Below are positions 17,629 through 26,606 of a DNA stretch of 64,000 bases, one piece after another. The DNA comes from Fimbriimonadaceae bacterium. GTDB taxonomy: Bacteria; Armatimonadota; Fimbriimonadia; Fimbriimonadales; Fimbriimonadaceae. The stretch's first letter is position 1; every line of letters starts with the position of its first letter. The notes beneath the pieces were generated by a model. The model was given only the letters and a program-made list of their open reading frames with translations, did no database searches and had not been told where the DNA came from. The position numbers and the translations under genes are program-made. The stretch spans positions 809,362 through 873,361 of the forward strand of contig CP075364.1 of NCBI GenBank assembly GCA_019454105.1. The letters are read 5' to 3'.

Positions 17629-18240
17629 CTAGCGGCCTATCCAACTCTCGACCATCTTGATGCCCTCGGGACCGTAGATGACGATCATCGTGACCAGCGT
17701 CGCCGCGACGACGACGCCGATCAGGGAGATGATGGCCCCGGTGAGCCCGAACACTCCGTCTTCTTCCAACAATCCCAAGGCGATGAGCAGTACCGCGAAC
17801 GAGCAGACAGAGTTCGTGCCGGGCAATGGGACGATGATCGTGGCGGCGGCAAGCAGCACCACCGGGCCTAAGAACCACCGGAAGAAGGTGTCGCTGTAGA
17901 CCCAAGTCGCCCGTGGCTTGAGATACCGCTCAAAGAATTCTGCCCACTTCTTCATCATGCGCACGAACCGGCTGTCACCGGTCTTGACCTTGCGTCTCAT
18001 CACCCAAGAAGGGAACCATGGCTGAGACCGGCGACCCATCATTTGGAACGCCAAGAGACCAATCAAGACTCCGAACGGCACCGAGACGCCCGGAGGAGTG
18101 AACGGGATCGCCACGGGCAGGGACAAGATCACAAGCAAGAACCCGAAGCCTCGGTGCTCACTGCGCTCCAAAACTTGTTGCACCGTCAGCTCTTCTTCAT
18201 CGGCCAAAAAAACATGGGCGATGTTTTCGGAGAGCCGCAC
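17629..18240 (-). CDS. ExoD-family membrane protein
   Basis: A 203-residue integral membrane protein of the ExoD (exopolysaccharide synthesis) family: FGFLLVILSLPVAIPFTPPG near the N-terminus and QMMGRRSQPWFPSW are characteristic. About four hydrophobic segments lie between residues 32 and 195. The molecular role of ExoD is poorly known; mutants in rhizobia alter exopolysaccharide and alkali tolerance. The GTG start directly abuts the stop of the SDR gene upstream. Confidence 0.85.
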   Translation of the reverse strand: MRLSENIAHVFLADEEELTVQQVLERSEHRGFGFLLVILSLPVAIPFTPPGVSVPFGVLIGLLAFQMMGRRSQPWFPSWVMRRKVKTGDSRFVRMMKKWAEFFERYLKPRATWVYSDTFFRWFLGPVVLLAAATIIVPLPGTNSVCSFAVLLIALGLLEEDGVFGLTGAIISLIGVVVAATLVTMIVIYGPEGIKMVESWIGR

Positions 18241-19173
18241 CTAGGCCACGCCTCGCCATGCGGCCGGAGTCTCGTCGGTCAGCTCGGCAAGGGCAGCTTC
18301 GATCGTTGGAAACTTGAATTGAAAACCGTGGGCTAAAGCGACTTCGGGCACCACACGCGAACTCGCCGTGATCATGTCCTCCGGCCATCCCATGGCAGCC
18401 GACAGGGCCTGGAGCGCGAATCCTGGGAGAGGAGGCGCTGGGGGACGGCCATAGGCCCTTCTGAACGCGGACATGAGTTCGGCGTTCGTGACCGGGTTCG
18501 GGGCGGTGCCGTTCATCGGGCCCCGGACTTCGCTAGAGACGGCCCAAACGATCAGCCGCGCCAAATCTTCCAAGTGGATCCAGGCCATGTACTGACGGCC
18601 GCTCCCCAGGGGCCCGCCCAGCATGAGTTTGGTCGCTCTGGCCAAAGACTCGAAACCCGGGCCGCCCCGGCCAAGGACGTACCCAATGCGGACCACGGCC
18701 TTCCGAGTGTGGGGAGTCGGAGCTTGAAGGGCGGCGTTCTCCCACGCCACGCACATTTCAGCAAGAACCCCTCGTCCTGGACGGGCTGACTCCGCCGTCT
18801 TGCGCGCGCCGGTGTCACCATAGAAACCAACCGCGCTGGCGTTGATCCAACATTGCGGAGGCACGGCGCACTTGCCAATGGCCTCTCCCAGCATGGACGA
18901 CAAGTCGACACGGGAGACGCGCATCGCCAACTTGTGCTGATCGGTCCACCGTGCCAGGATCGACGCGCCCGTCAGATTGACGAGAGCCGCCGCTCCCTCA
19001 AGGTCCGCGGTCCAGGTGCCAAGGGTCCTGCCGTCCCACTGGGCGACTTTGGCCCCAGTCACGGTTGCCGTCTTTCGGCTGAGCACCACGACTTCGTATC
19101 CGCTGGCCAAGAACTCGCGGACGACGGCGGCGCCAATGAAGCCCGTTCCTCCTGCGACGACTGCCTTCTTCAT
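18241..19173 (-). CDS. TIGR01777-family SDR epimerase (YfcH-like)
   Basis: An extended short-chain dehydrogenase with NAD(P) motif AGGTGFIGAAVVREFL, strand VVLSRK, and NLTGASI / WINASAVGFYGDTG of the YfcH/TIGR01777 group. A DUF1731-like C-terminal segment is present (VVPEVALAHGFQFKFP). The substrate is unknown for the family. ATG19173 gives 310 residues, the normal size; the frame runs further upstream but without family similarity. Confidence 0.85.
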   Translation of the reverse strand: MKKAVVAGGTGFIGAAVVREFLASGYEVVVLSRKTATVTGAKVAQWDGRTLGTWTADLEGAAALVNLTGASILARWTDQHKLAMRVSRVDLSSMLGEAIGKCAVPPQCWINASAVGFYGDTGARKTAESARPGRGVLAEMCVAWENAALQAPTPHTRKAVVRIGYVLGRGGPGFESLARATKLMLGGPLGSGRQYMAWIHLEDLARLIVWAVSSEVRGPMNGTAPNPVTNAELMSAFRRAYGRPPAPPLPGFALQALSAAMGWPEDMITASSRVVPEVALAHGFQFKFPTIEAALAELTDETPAAWRGVA

Positions 19174-19207
19174 GCCGCAGGCATTATCCCCGAACCCGAC
19201 GGTCTCG

Positions 19208-20524
19208 TCAGTCGAACATGACCCACGTGCCCAGGCCTGGCACGCCGAGGCGGCCCTCTCGAACCGCGAAGCGTCCCCGGACGAGTGTGTGGACGATGCG
19301 TCCTCGAAGTGCGCGCCCTTCGAACGGCGACCATCCGCACTTGCTCTCAAGCCAGGATGGCTCGACTTTCTGCACCGAATCCAGATCGACTACAACCAGG
19401 TCGGCGTCGAAACCAGGCTTGACGAATCCTTTGCCGACGACACCGAACAAGCGGGCCGGGTTTTCAGCCGTCATCCTGACGACGTCTTCGACCCGCACCA
19501 GGCCGTCGCTGGCGAAGTCAAGCATCACGGGAAGCAGCGTCTGGACTCCCGGCATTCCGCTCGGACTGTCAGGATAGGCGGCCGCTTTCTCCATGAGGGT
19601 GTGAGGAGCATGGTCGCTCCCGACGACGTCGAAGAGCCCCTCGGCCAAAGCGCGTCGCAGGGCGTCGCGGTGCTCGGCCGAGCGGACGGGCGTGTTCATC
19701 TGAATCTTCGAGCCGAGCGTCTCGTAATCTTCTGAGCAGAAGGTCAAGTGCTGAGGCGTGACCTCGCAACTTGCGCCGATCTCTTTGGCTTCGGCGAGAA
19801 TCGGGAGCTCGTCAAGAGTCGAGACATGGAGCACATGGACAGGCCGACCTGTCTCGCGGCTCAGCCTTAAGATCCGTTCGGTCGCCAGTCGGCTCGATTC
19901 CGCGTCTCGGACCGCCGGGTGTTGCCGAACGTGTGTGGGCCTGATCCGAGCGCGATTGCTCACGATCCGATCCTCGTCTTCGGCATGGATCGAGACACGG
20001 CGCCGGCCGTTCTCGAGGACTTTGCGGAGCGACGCGTCGTCTGCGACCAAAAGAGGCCCGGTGGAACTGGCCATGAACACCTCTCCGATCCCCGGAGTCC
20101 CTGGCAACGACTCCAAGTCGCCCAACTGATCCAAGTTGTCCATCGAAGCACCGACCCAAAAGGCGAAGTTCGCCCACGCCCGACCCGCCGCTCTCTCAAG
20201 CTTGTCCGCCAAGGCCTCGGCCGTGGTCGTCGTCGGGTCGGTGTTCGGCTCGTCGAAGAACGTCGTGACGCCGCCCTTCACAGCGGCCCGCGATCCCGAC
20301 TCCAAGTCCTCTTTGTGGGTCAGTCCTGGCTCGCGAAAGTGGACTTGTGTGTCGATGACGCCAGGCAGGACATGGAGCCCATAGCAGTCCACGGTCTCGG
20401 CCGCGTCCCACGCCGAGCCTTCCCCGACCGCCGCGATCCGGCCGTCCTTGATCCCGACGTCGGCTGCGAACCGGCCCTCGGAGGAGACAATCGTCCCCCC
20501 TCTTAAACTGAGATCGAGCTTCAA
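19208..20524 (-). CDS. pyrC: Dihydroorotase
   Basis: Amidohydrolase forming dihydroorotate in de novo pyrimidine synthesis. Motifs: PGVIDTQVHFREPGLTHKED (first metal HxH-type motif QVHFRE), GGVTTFFDEPNTDP, VHVLHVST and the metal Asp in VGSDHAPHT. The 438-residue length fits class I dihydroorotases; allantoinase and hydantoinase are relatives and cannot be fully excluded. It heads the minus-strand run toward exoD and pgk. No other pyr gene is in the window. Confidence 0.87.
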   Translation of the reverse strand: MKLDLSLRGGTIVSSEGRFAADVGIKDGRIAAVGEGSAWDAAETVDCYGLHVLPGVIDTQVHFREPGLTHKEDLESGSRAAVKGGVTTFFDEPNTDPTTTTAEALADKLERAAGRAWANFAFWVGASMDNLDQLGDLESLPGTPGIGEVFMASSTGPLLVADDASLRKVLENGRRRVSIHAEDEDRIVSNRARIRPTHVRQHPAVRDAESSRLATERILRLSRETGRPVHVLHVSTLDELPILAEAKEIGASCEVTPQHLTFCSEDYETLGSKIQMNTPVRSAEHRDALRRALAEGLFDVVGSDHAPHTLMEKAAAYPDSPSGMPGVQTLLPVMLDFASDGLVRVEDVVRMTAENPARLFGVVGKGFVKPGFDADLVVVDLDSVQKVEPSWLESKCGWSPFEGRALRGRIVHTLVRGRFAVREGRLGVPGLGTWVMFD

Positions 20525-20712
20525 GATCTCATTCTGCCTGAGTCTATGTTGCGCATAGGACGTCGCCTGCTCTCATGGCCATCATGACCCAAAGCTTCAT
20601 GTCCGGAAGCATCCTGATCGAGCCCGCTGTCCAACGGGTTTTCGAACCAGAAGGAAAGCGTATACTCGCCGCCGTTGGTAGGAGTTCAGACGGCGGTTGT
20701 TGCTTGGTGCCG

Positions 20713-23217
20713 ATGTCATCAGTTCGCTTGACCGTTTTGGCCACGGACGTGGTGGGAAGTTCGGTCCTTTGGGAAGCCATGCCGGGGGTCATGCATGGAG
20801 CGATGCTCCGCCATCTCCGACTTTGGCAAGACGCAGTGTCGAATCACGGAGGAACCGTCTTCAAATCTGTCGGTGACGGGATCTATGCCACGTTCGCCTG
20901 TGCAGAATCGGCCGTTCGCTGTGCCGTGGAGACGAGAGAGCTCCTCGAAGGAGACCGGTGGCCCGACGGCTCGCCAGTGCTTGTGAGGATCGCCCTCTCG
21001 ACGGGAGAACTGGTTCAAGAAGGCGACGATTATTTCGGCGTGGCCATCAACCGCTTGTCTCGGTTGGTGGCGACTGCGGCCCACACCGAGGTTCTTCTCG
21101 ACTCAGTGACCCGATTGGCTGCTCCGAATGGGGCCCGCGGAGCCACTTCGCTCGGGCTCCGCATGTTGCGAGGGATCCCGGAACCGATCGAAGTTCACAG
21201 TATCGGTGGACCGTCTGCGCCCCCGCCAGCGCCAGCATTGGACGCGACGAGCTTTCTTGGGCGAGACGAACTGCTGTCCACAACCATGGAAGCTTTTGCC
21301 CAGGGCCAAAGGCTCGTCACCCTCACTGGCCCGGGGGGAATCGGCAAGACCCGGCTGGCCAGGGAACTGATGTCGCTGATCGGCCCAGGCATGCGGCATG
21401 GCGCAGTCTTCGTCGACTGCGGGTCGTTCGTTTCCGAAAGCGAGATTGCGGCCGCTCTCCTTTCCAACTTTGGGGCCAGGCCGACCGGTGATCCAAAGGC
21501 AGATCTGGCGCAGTTGCTCGCCGGCATGGAAGCCTTCCTCGTCTTGGATTGTTTCGAGGGGATCGTCGGTGCGGCGCGGTGGGTGGGTGGTCTCGTCGCC
21601 AGCTGCTCTGACATACGCATCCTGGTCACGAGCCGAAGCGTCCTGAGACTGGTCGGAGAGATGGAAGTCCGTCTCAAGCCGATCCCCGGAGGTCAGGGCC
21701 AGTGGGGAGACCGCGAACGACTGTTTTGGAGCTTCGCCCGGATGGCGACCTCCGACTTGCCAAACGAAACCGACGCGGCCGACTATGTGACCGAGATCGC
21801 CGCCTTGCTCGAGGGCATCCCCTTGATGCTTCAACTGGGGGCTGCCCGGCTGCGGCAGCTGTCGTTGAAAGAATTGCTGGAACAACTAAGGAAAACCAGG
21901 CTTGATCTTCGATCAGGATTCATCGATACCGACCGCCGCCACGAAGCCATTGAATCGGTCGTTTCGGGATCGATGGGATTGATCGACGAGGCGGACCGAA
22001 GGCTCCTTAGCGAGCTGACCGTCTTTGTTGGGCCGTTCGAACGTCCCGACGTGTTCGCTGTTTGTCCGTCCGCGACGGAAGAAACCCTGGGAGAACTTCG
22101 CGACAATTCGCTCATCGACGTGCACGCCACCCGTGACGCGATCGAGTTCCGGGTGTTCGACACGGTTCGCGAGTTTCTCCTTAGGGAGAGCCCGCCGAGC
22201 CATGAGATCAGGGCCCGGCATGCCCGACATTATCGCGACAAGGCGTCCGCTTGGGCGGCCCGGCGGTCTCGCGGCGCCGCCAAAGACGCCAACGAGATGA
22301 TTCTGAAGGACAGCGGTAACTATCGGTCTGCCTTGGCCACAAGCCTCGAGCTGACGGACACAGAGACTTCGTCGTCGCTGTGCCGATCGTTGGGCCGACC
22401 CTACGTGGAACTTGGTCTTTGGGACGAGTTCAACCGGCTCAATGCGGTAGCCATGACAGTGGGAGACGCCGATCTGCAACTTGCCATCCTCGGATTGCAA
22501 GGCGCCGCTTGCGCGCTCCGAGGGCAAAGAGAGACCGGACGACGGCACTGGCTCCGTCGGCTCGAGCTCAGTCGACAGAACTCAGTGCCTGAAGTCGAGA
22601 TCGACACCCTATTGGACCTCGCCGATCTCGCGACGAACGACGGCGATTGGAAGGCCGCGCAAGAACTAGCTGGCCAAGCCCTCAGAATGTCCGAGACGGT
22701 GGGGGAACCTTCGATCCTTGCCGTCGCACTCGCCACACACGCCCAGATCGACGCAAGCCAAGGCGACCATGCTTCCGCGTTGGACAAGGCAGTCCGAGCG
22801 CGATCCCTCCTGTCGAGCGAGATACCGAACCATGTCGCCTATTCGGTGAGTCGGCGGTGTGCCCAAGTCTGCGGGAAGTGTGGAGACGTTCAAACTGCAT
22901 GGAGCGACCACATCGCTTGCCTGAGAGCCGCGCACGAAGGTTCGATTCTTTATGGCGTGGTGACCGGTTTGCGGGAAGTCGCAACGAGCCCTTCGTCACA
23001 CCTTGGCGCGCAACATCGAATCATGGCCTTGACCGCCAGTCTCGCGCTGGCCAAGGAGACCGGAGCCTACGATCTCGAGGCCACCCGTGTCGCCTTGGTC
23101 GAAGCCAGAAGCGCCATCGGCGGCGGAATTGATGCATGGGAGGCCAATGCCATCGCCCTCGGTTGGAGAGCGGTCGCCGAAGAAGTACTGGCCGCCGTCG
23201 AGCTCACCACATCTTGA
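20713..23217 (+). CDS. Class III nucleotide cyclase - STAND ATPase - TPR regulator
   Basis: A multidomain signalling protein. The N-terminal class III cyclase domain (about residues 1-165) keeps both metal Asps, in LATDVVGSS and SVGDGIYATF. A P-loop STAND/NB-ARC-like ATPase follows: Walker A LTGPGGIGKTRLA, Walker B AFLVLDCFE and downstream TSRSVLRL. The C-terminal ~300 residues are helical TPR-like repeats (LDLADLATNDGDWKAAQELA). There is no DNA-binding domain. The family resembles actinobacterial cyclase-ATPase proteins. ATG20713 (MSSVRLTVLATD) is chosen because the cyclase fold starts there, but no good ribosome site is visible; the frame is open back to 20575. Confidence 0.83.
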   Translation: MSSVRLTVLATDVVGSSVLWEAMPGVMHGAMLRHLRLWQDAVSNHGGTVFKSVGDGIYATFACAESAVRCAVETRELLEGDRWPDGSPVLVRIALSTGELVQEGDDYFGVAINRLSRLVATAAHTEVLLDSVTRLAAPNGARGATSLGLRMLRGIPEPIEVHSIGGPSAPPPAPALDATSFLGRDELLSTTMEAFAQGQRLVTLTGPGGIGKTRLARELMSLIGPGMRHGAVFVDCGSFVSESEIAAALLSNFGARPTGDPKADLAQLLAGMEAFLVLDCFEGIVGAARWVGGLVASCSDIRILVTSRSVLRLVGEMEVRLKPIPGGQGQWGDRERLFWSFARMATSDLPNETDAADYVTEIAALLEGIPLMLQLGAARLRQLSLKELLEQLRKTRLDLRSGFIDTDRRHEAIESVVSGSMGLIDEADRRLLSELTVFVGPFERPDVFAVCPSATEETLGELRDNSLIDVHATRDAIEFRVFDTVREFLLRESPPSHEIRARHARHYRDKASAWAARRSRGAAKDANEMILKDSGNYRSALATSLELTDTETSSSLCRSLGRPYVELGLWDEFNRLNAVAMTVGDADLQLAILGLQGAACALRGQRETGRRHWLRRLELSRQNSVPEVEIDTLLDLADLATNDGDWKAAQELAGQALRMSETVGEPSILAVALATHAQIDASQGDHASALDKAVRARSLLSSEIPNHVAYSVSRRCAQVCGKCGDVQTAWSDHIACLRAAHEGSILYGVVTGLREVATSPSSHLGAQHRIMALTASLALAKETGAYDLEATRVALVEARSAIGGGIDAWEANAIALGWRAVAEEVLAAVELTTS

Positions 23218-24118
23218 TCACGATTTGGCCAGGCACCATCGGCAGACCTTGGCCTGAAGGGTGGTTCACCGGGTTGAAGTTTGTCGCATAACCGATCGGG
23301 ATCACATTGCAGGTCTGCACGGATCCGTACTGAAGCTGGGCTAGAACCGACCTGACTGGCAATCCAGTCCTCGGCCATTCGATCTGACAGTCGAAACCGG
23401 CATTGTTCACTTCGATGGGTCGACGAGGAGTCGCGTTGCTTTGAACACTGAACCACTTCCGATTGCTCGAGGTCGCTGCCAAAACTTCCCGAGGACATCG
23501 CAAAAGCGCGACGAGGTGGTCGACAACGTCGGATCGGTTCGGGATGGGCCGCCCTGTAGGCCGGGACAGCTCGAGATGGACGTGACCTGTCCCTTTGAAT
23601 GGCTGGCTCGTGGGCGTCAGAGCCGCATCAAGAACGACTTCGGCCGTCTTGCCTTGGATCAATGGCAGGTTCAGATTGTTGCAGTTTTCGTTCCCGACGA
23701 ACACGTCGACGAAGCAGAAGGCAGTGCCCTTCAGATAATGAGCGACCGCACTGAAACTAGAAGACGGGTTCGGAGAGTTCGAGACCGTGAACAAGAAGAT
23801 GGTGTCCGGTCTGAACGTTGCGCCGTTCGCGTTGTCGAACCAGTATTCGGTGGGGCTGTTCAGAAACTCGGCGAGCTCATGGGCCGACGGAATGAGCAAC
23901 GAAATGTGTGTATCGTCGGGCGTCGGCAAACTCACGTGCGGCCTCGCCCAGGCCGCGCGGGTGAGTTCCGCGAGCAACGCGTCCGTCAGGAGCTGCTCGC
24001 TCGAAAAGGACTTTCCGAGAGAATCGACCAAAGTTTGAACATCAGGCTCCGAATCAAACTGAAACTGCAAGAGGATCTCACGGGCTTTTTGCGCTCTTTC
24101 TTCCAAGGTTCCGCTCAT
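23204..24118 (-). CDS. Hypothetical protein, 304 residues
   Basis: I do not recognise a family. The N-terminal ~100 residues are helical and charged (LEERAQKAREILLQFQF), without a signal peptide. The rest is beta-rich with many Asn/Ser/Thr (NENCNNLNLPLIQGKTAEVV). A motif GHVHLELSRPTGRPIP and the C-terminal VPGQIVIKMW are distinctive. It is convergent with the cyclase regulator and their ends overlap by 14 bases. ATG24118 is the natural start. Confidence 0.6.
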   Translation of the reverse strand: MSGTLEERAQKAREILLQFQFDSEPDVQTLVDSLGKSFSSEQLLTDALLAELTRAAWARPHVSLPTPDDTHISLLIPSAHELAEFLNSPTEYWFDNANGATFRPDTIFLFTVSNSPNPSSSFSAVAHYLKGTAFCFVDVFVGNENCNNLNLPLIQGKTAEVVLDAALTPTSQPFKGTGHVHLELSRPTGRPIPNRSDVVDHLVALLRCPREVLAATSSNRKWFSVQSNATPRRPIEVNNAGFDCQIEWPRTGLPVRSVLAQLQYGSVQTCNVIPIGYATNFNPVNHPSGQGLPMVPGQIVIKMW

Positions 24119-24299
24119 CGCGGGGCCAGTTTAGCCCCCGAATTCTGCGGGCGGCCGCACTTCGCCCGAAGGTCGTCCAAAATAGATCCAGAATCCCCGA
24201 GATCGATAGGCGAAGGCTCCAAGCGCGAAAGGAAGAGTCCAACTTTCAGCCCAATCGCCTGGCCGGAATGCGCTCCGACGCGTAGAATGACCCAGAGCG

Positions 24300-25379
24300 A
24301 TGGCGGGAACCGCAATCAAGTCGATCGACCGGATAGCCGACAAGGTTTTTGCCGACGAAAGGATCAGCCACGAGGACGCCGTCGTCCTCTTCCAGCACCC
24401 GGACCTGAACGAACTGGCCGCGCTGGCCCATCACCGCAGGGAGCAAAGGACCGATCCGCAGACCGTCACCTACTTGGTCGGCCGGATCCTTAACTACACA
24501 AACGTCTGCTGGGTGCGGTGCAAGTTCTGCGCGTTCTACCGCGTTCCGGGCCATGAGGAAGGCTACACGCACACGGACGAAGAAATCCTCGAAAAGGTGC
24601 GCGACACGGTCGAGCAAGGCGGGACCGAGGTGCTCTTTCAGGGCGGGCTGAACCCCGACCTCAAGATCGACTACTTTGAGAGGGTCTTCTCGAAGATCAA
24701 GGATCGGTTCCCAGACGTTGTGCTCCACGCCCTGAGCCCGGCCGAGATCATCTATGTCGCCCACCGGAGCAAACTGACCTTAGAGGAAACTCTCAAGCGG
24801 CTCAAAGCTGTCGGGCACCACTCGATTCCCGGGGCTGGTGGCGAGATCCTCGTGGACCGAGTGCGCAAGATCATCGCTCCCTACAAGGACACGACCGACG
24901 AGTGGCTGCAATGCATGAGGACTGCGGCCGAGCTTGGCATGAGGAGCACCGCCAGCATGATGTTCGGCCATGTCGAGACTTTGGAGGATCGGGTCGAGCA
25001 CCTCGGCCGTGTCCGCGACCTGCAAGACGAATGTTCTCCGTTCCGGGCCTTCGTCACATGGTCTTTCCAGCCCGAAGACACCAACCTTCCGGTCGAGCGC
25101 AAAGCCTCCGCGTTCGACTATCTTCGGACGGTCGCTGTGTCCAGGATCTTCCTGGACAATTTCGAACACCTTCAGCTTTCGATCCTGACCCAAGGGCCCA
25201 AGATCGCCCAACTCGGTCTCCGGTTCGGCGCTGACGACTTTGGATCGACGATGATCGAAGAAAACGTCGTCTCAGCGGCAGGGAACAAGTTCATCCTCAA
25301 CGAAGCCGAGTTTCAAAGGCTGATCCGGGATGCAGGGTTCGAGCCTCAAAAGCGCAACACTCGGTATGAGCTGGTTTGA
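24300..25379 (+). CDS. mqnC: Cyclic dehypoxanthinyl futalosine synthase
   Basis: Radical SAM enzyme of the futalosine menaquinone pathway, cyclising dehypoxanthine futalosine. The 4Fe-4S cysteines are Cys70, Cys74 and Cys77 in NVCWVRCKFCAFYR. Family features include FQGGLNPDLKIDYFE, HALSPAEI, GAGGEILVDRVR and the C-terminal MIEENVVSAAG. MqnC is favoured over the related MqnE because of GAGGEIL and the overall length of 359. It stands alone; no other mqn gene is in the window. ATG24300 is well placed. Confidence 0.92.
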   Translation: MAGTAIKSIDRIADKVFADERISHEDAVVLFQHPDLNELAALAHHRREQRTDPQTVTYLVGRILNYTNVCWVRCKFCAFYRVPGHEEGYTHTDEEILEKVRDTVEQGGTEVLFQGGLNPDLKIDYFERVFSKIKDRFPDVVLHALSPAEIIYVAHRSKLTLEETLKRLKAVGHHSIPGAGGEILVDRVRKIIAPYKDTTDEWLQCMRTAAELGMRSTASMMFGHVETLEDRVEHLGRVRDLQDECSPFRAFVTWSFQPEDTNLPVERKASAFDYLRTVAVSRIFLDNFEHLQLSILTQGPKIAQLGLRFGADDFGSTMIEENVVSAAGNKFILNEAEFQRLIRDAGFEPQKRNTRYELV

Positions 25380-25463
25380 CTTGGCTTGAGACGGGTTTGA
25401 CGACCATTGTGGTTCCGCCCCTGGTGACTCTCGTGACAATATCTGGCAAAATCCAAGCGTTGG

Positions 25464-25488
25464 TACGACGCTCGTAAAAGCCGTCGTA
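25464..25488. promoter_or_regulatory. Inverted repeat upstream of secreted protein gene
   Basis: TACGACG (25464-25470) and CGTCGTA (25482-25488) form a perfect 7-bp inverted repeat with an 11-base spacer, ending 21 bases before the ATG at 25510. It could be an operator or a leader hairpin. No strong promoter hexamers flank it. Confidence 0.3.
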
Positions 25489-25509
25489 GACAATGATAGG
25501 TTGACTCGC

Positions 25510-26547
25510 ATGAGAACCATCGCAAAAAATCGAATCAGTCACATTGTCTTGGCCCTGTGCCTTGGTGCGCTCCCCGTCCTTTCGTTGGCACAGCTTCGCG
25601 AACTCAAGTCGACGCGGAACGGCGACGGCACTCTGAACTTTGGAGCCAGGGCGAGCAACGAGCGCGTCTCGCGCGTGACCGTGTGGCTCCAAGAACGCGG
25701 CGTGGTCGGCATCACTCTCGCCCAAGGGGTCAAAGACACGTTCGAGGGGAAGTGGCGGCAGGTGAACAATCGCCGCATTGACTTCACTCTGACCAAAATC
25801 GGACGAGACTCCGCAAGCGGATCGGGTCAGATCGACCTGGATGGCAGGGGTAGCTTTACGCGCGTCTCACTCAACGGCCGGACGGGTGGCACCCCCTTCT
25901 CCTTCACCTTCTCAGTGAACGACTCCGAAGAAAACGTCGACCTCGGGGACGCCCCGCTCATCAATCGAACGGAGTGGGGACAAGGAGACTGGAGTTGGGG
26001 CTCGCGCGCCAGCGAGAGCAACGTCAAGAACGTGCGTGTTCGAATGACCTCCGACCACCGGATCGAAATCGATCCAAGCCCAGGTTCTAACGACTCGGTG
26101 GCGGGCCACTGGTGGAGAAAGTCGTCCGACCAGATCGGATTCGACATCGATCGTCTCGACGGAAGCTCGGCATCGGGCTCTGGAACGGTCACCCTGGATG
26201 GGCGAGGGAGCTTCAGCCGGATAAATCTCTCCGGACGGTCTCAAGGCTCCAGTTTCTCGATGGCGTTCCGTGTGACTGGTGCGCAAGATCAAGGTAGCGG
26301 AGACCTCACGAACACACAACAGCAACGATTCATCAACGTCGCGCGCGAAGGCGTTCGGGGGGAATTCTCCAGTTCGACACGCTTCGATTTCTTGGGTGAG
26401 TCGGTCGGCGACGTCGTGTTCGGCGAGCGCACTGTGACGGGCTCTGTGAGGGCGAGAGGCGGCAACAAACCGGGGAACTACCGTTATGAGGTCGTCGTCC
26501 GAAACGGCACAATGACCGTCAAGTCGGTGAACGTCAGAAGGAACTGA
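25510..26547 (+). CDS. Secreted protein with two tandem beta-rich repeats
   Basis: A 345-residue protein with signal peptide (NRISHIVLALCLGALPVLSLAQ). Two ~90-residue repeats are visible, each ending in a near-identical block: SASGSGQIDLDGRGSFTRVS and SASGSGTVTLDGRGSFSRIN, followed by NGRTGGTPFSFTF and SGRSQGSSFSMAF. A third, divergent segment (RGEFSSSTRFDFLGESVGD) finishes the protein. It is probably an all-beta extracellular or envelope protein of unknown role. ATG25510 is preferred over TTG25501. Confidence 0.65.
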   Translation: MRTIAKNRISHIVLALCLGALPVLSLAQLRELKSTRNGDGTLNFGARASNERVSRVTVWLQERGVVGITLAQGVKDTFEGKWRQVNNRRIDFTLTKIGRDSASGSGQIDLDGRGSFTRVSLNGRTGGTPFSFTFSVNDSEENVDLGDAPLINRTEWGQGDWSWGSRASESNVKNVRVRMTSDHRIEIDPSPGSNDSVAGHWWRKSSDQIGFDIDRLDGSSASGSGTVTLDGRGSFSRINLSGRSQGSSFSMAFRVTGAQDQGSGDLTNTQQQRFINVAREGVRGEFSSSTRFDFLGESVGDVVFGERTVTGSVRARGGNKPGNYRYEVVVRNGTMTVKSVNVRRN

Positions 26548-26566
26548 CCGGGAGCAGTTGGCTGAT

Positions 26567-26593
26567 CCATCCCGGCCGACATGGCCGGGATGG
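26567..26593. repeat. Perfect 11-bp hairpin between secreted protein genes
   Basis: CCATCCCGGCC (26567-26577) pairs with GGCCGGGATGG (26583-26593) across a GACAT loop. It lies 19 bases after one stop and 13 bases before the next ATG. It has no T-tract, so it is a weak terminator candidate; it may be an mRNA stability or translation element for the downstream gene. Confidence 0.5.
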
Positions 26594-26606
26594 TAAAGTC
26601 GCGGCC

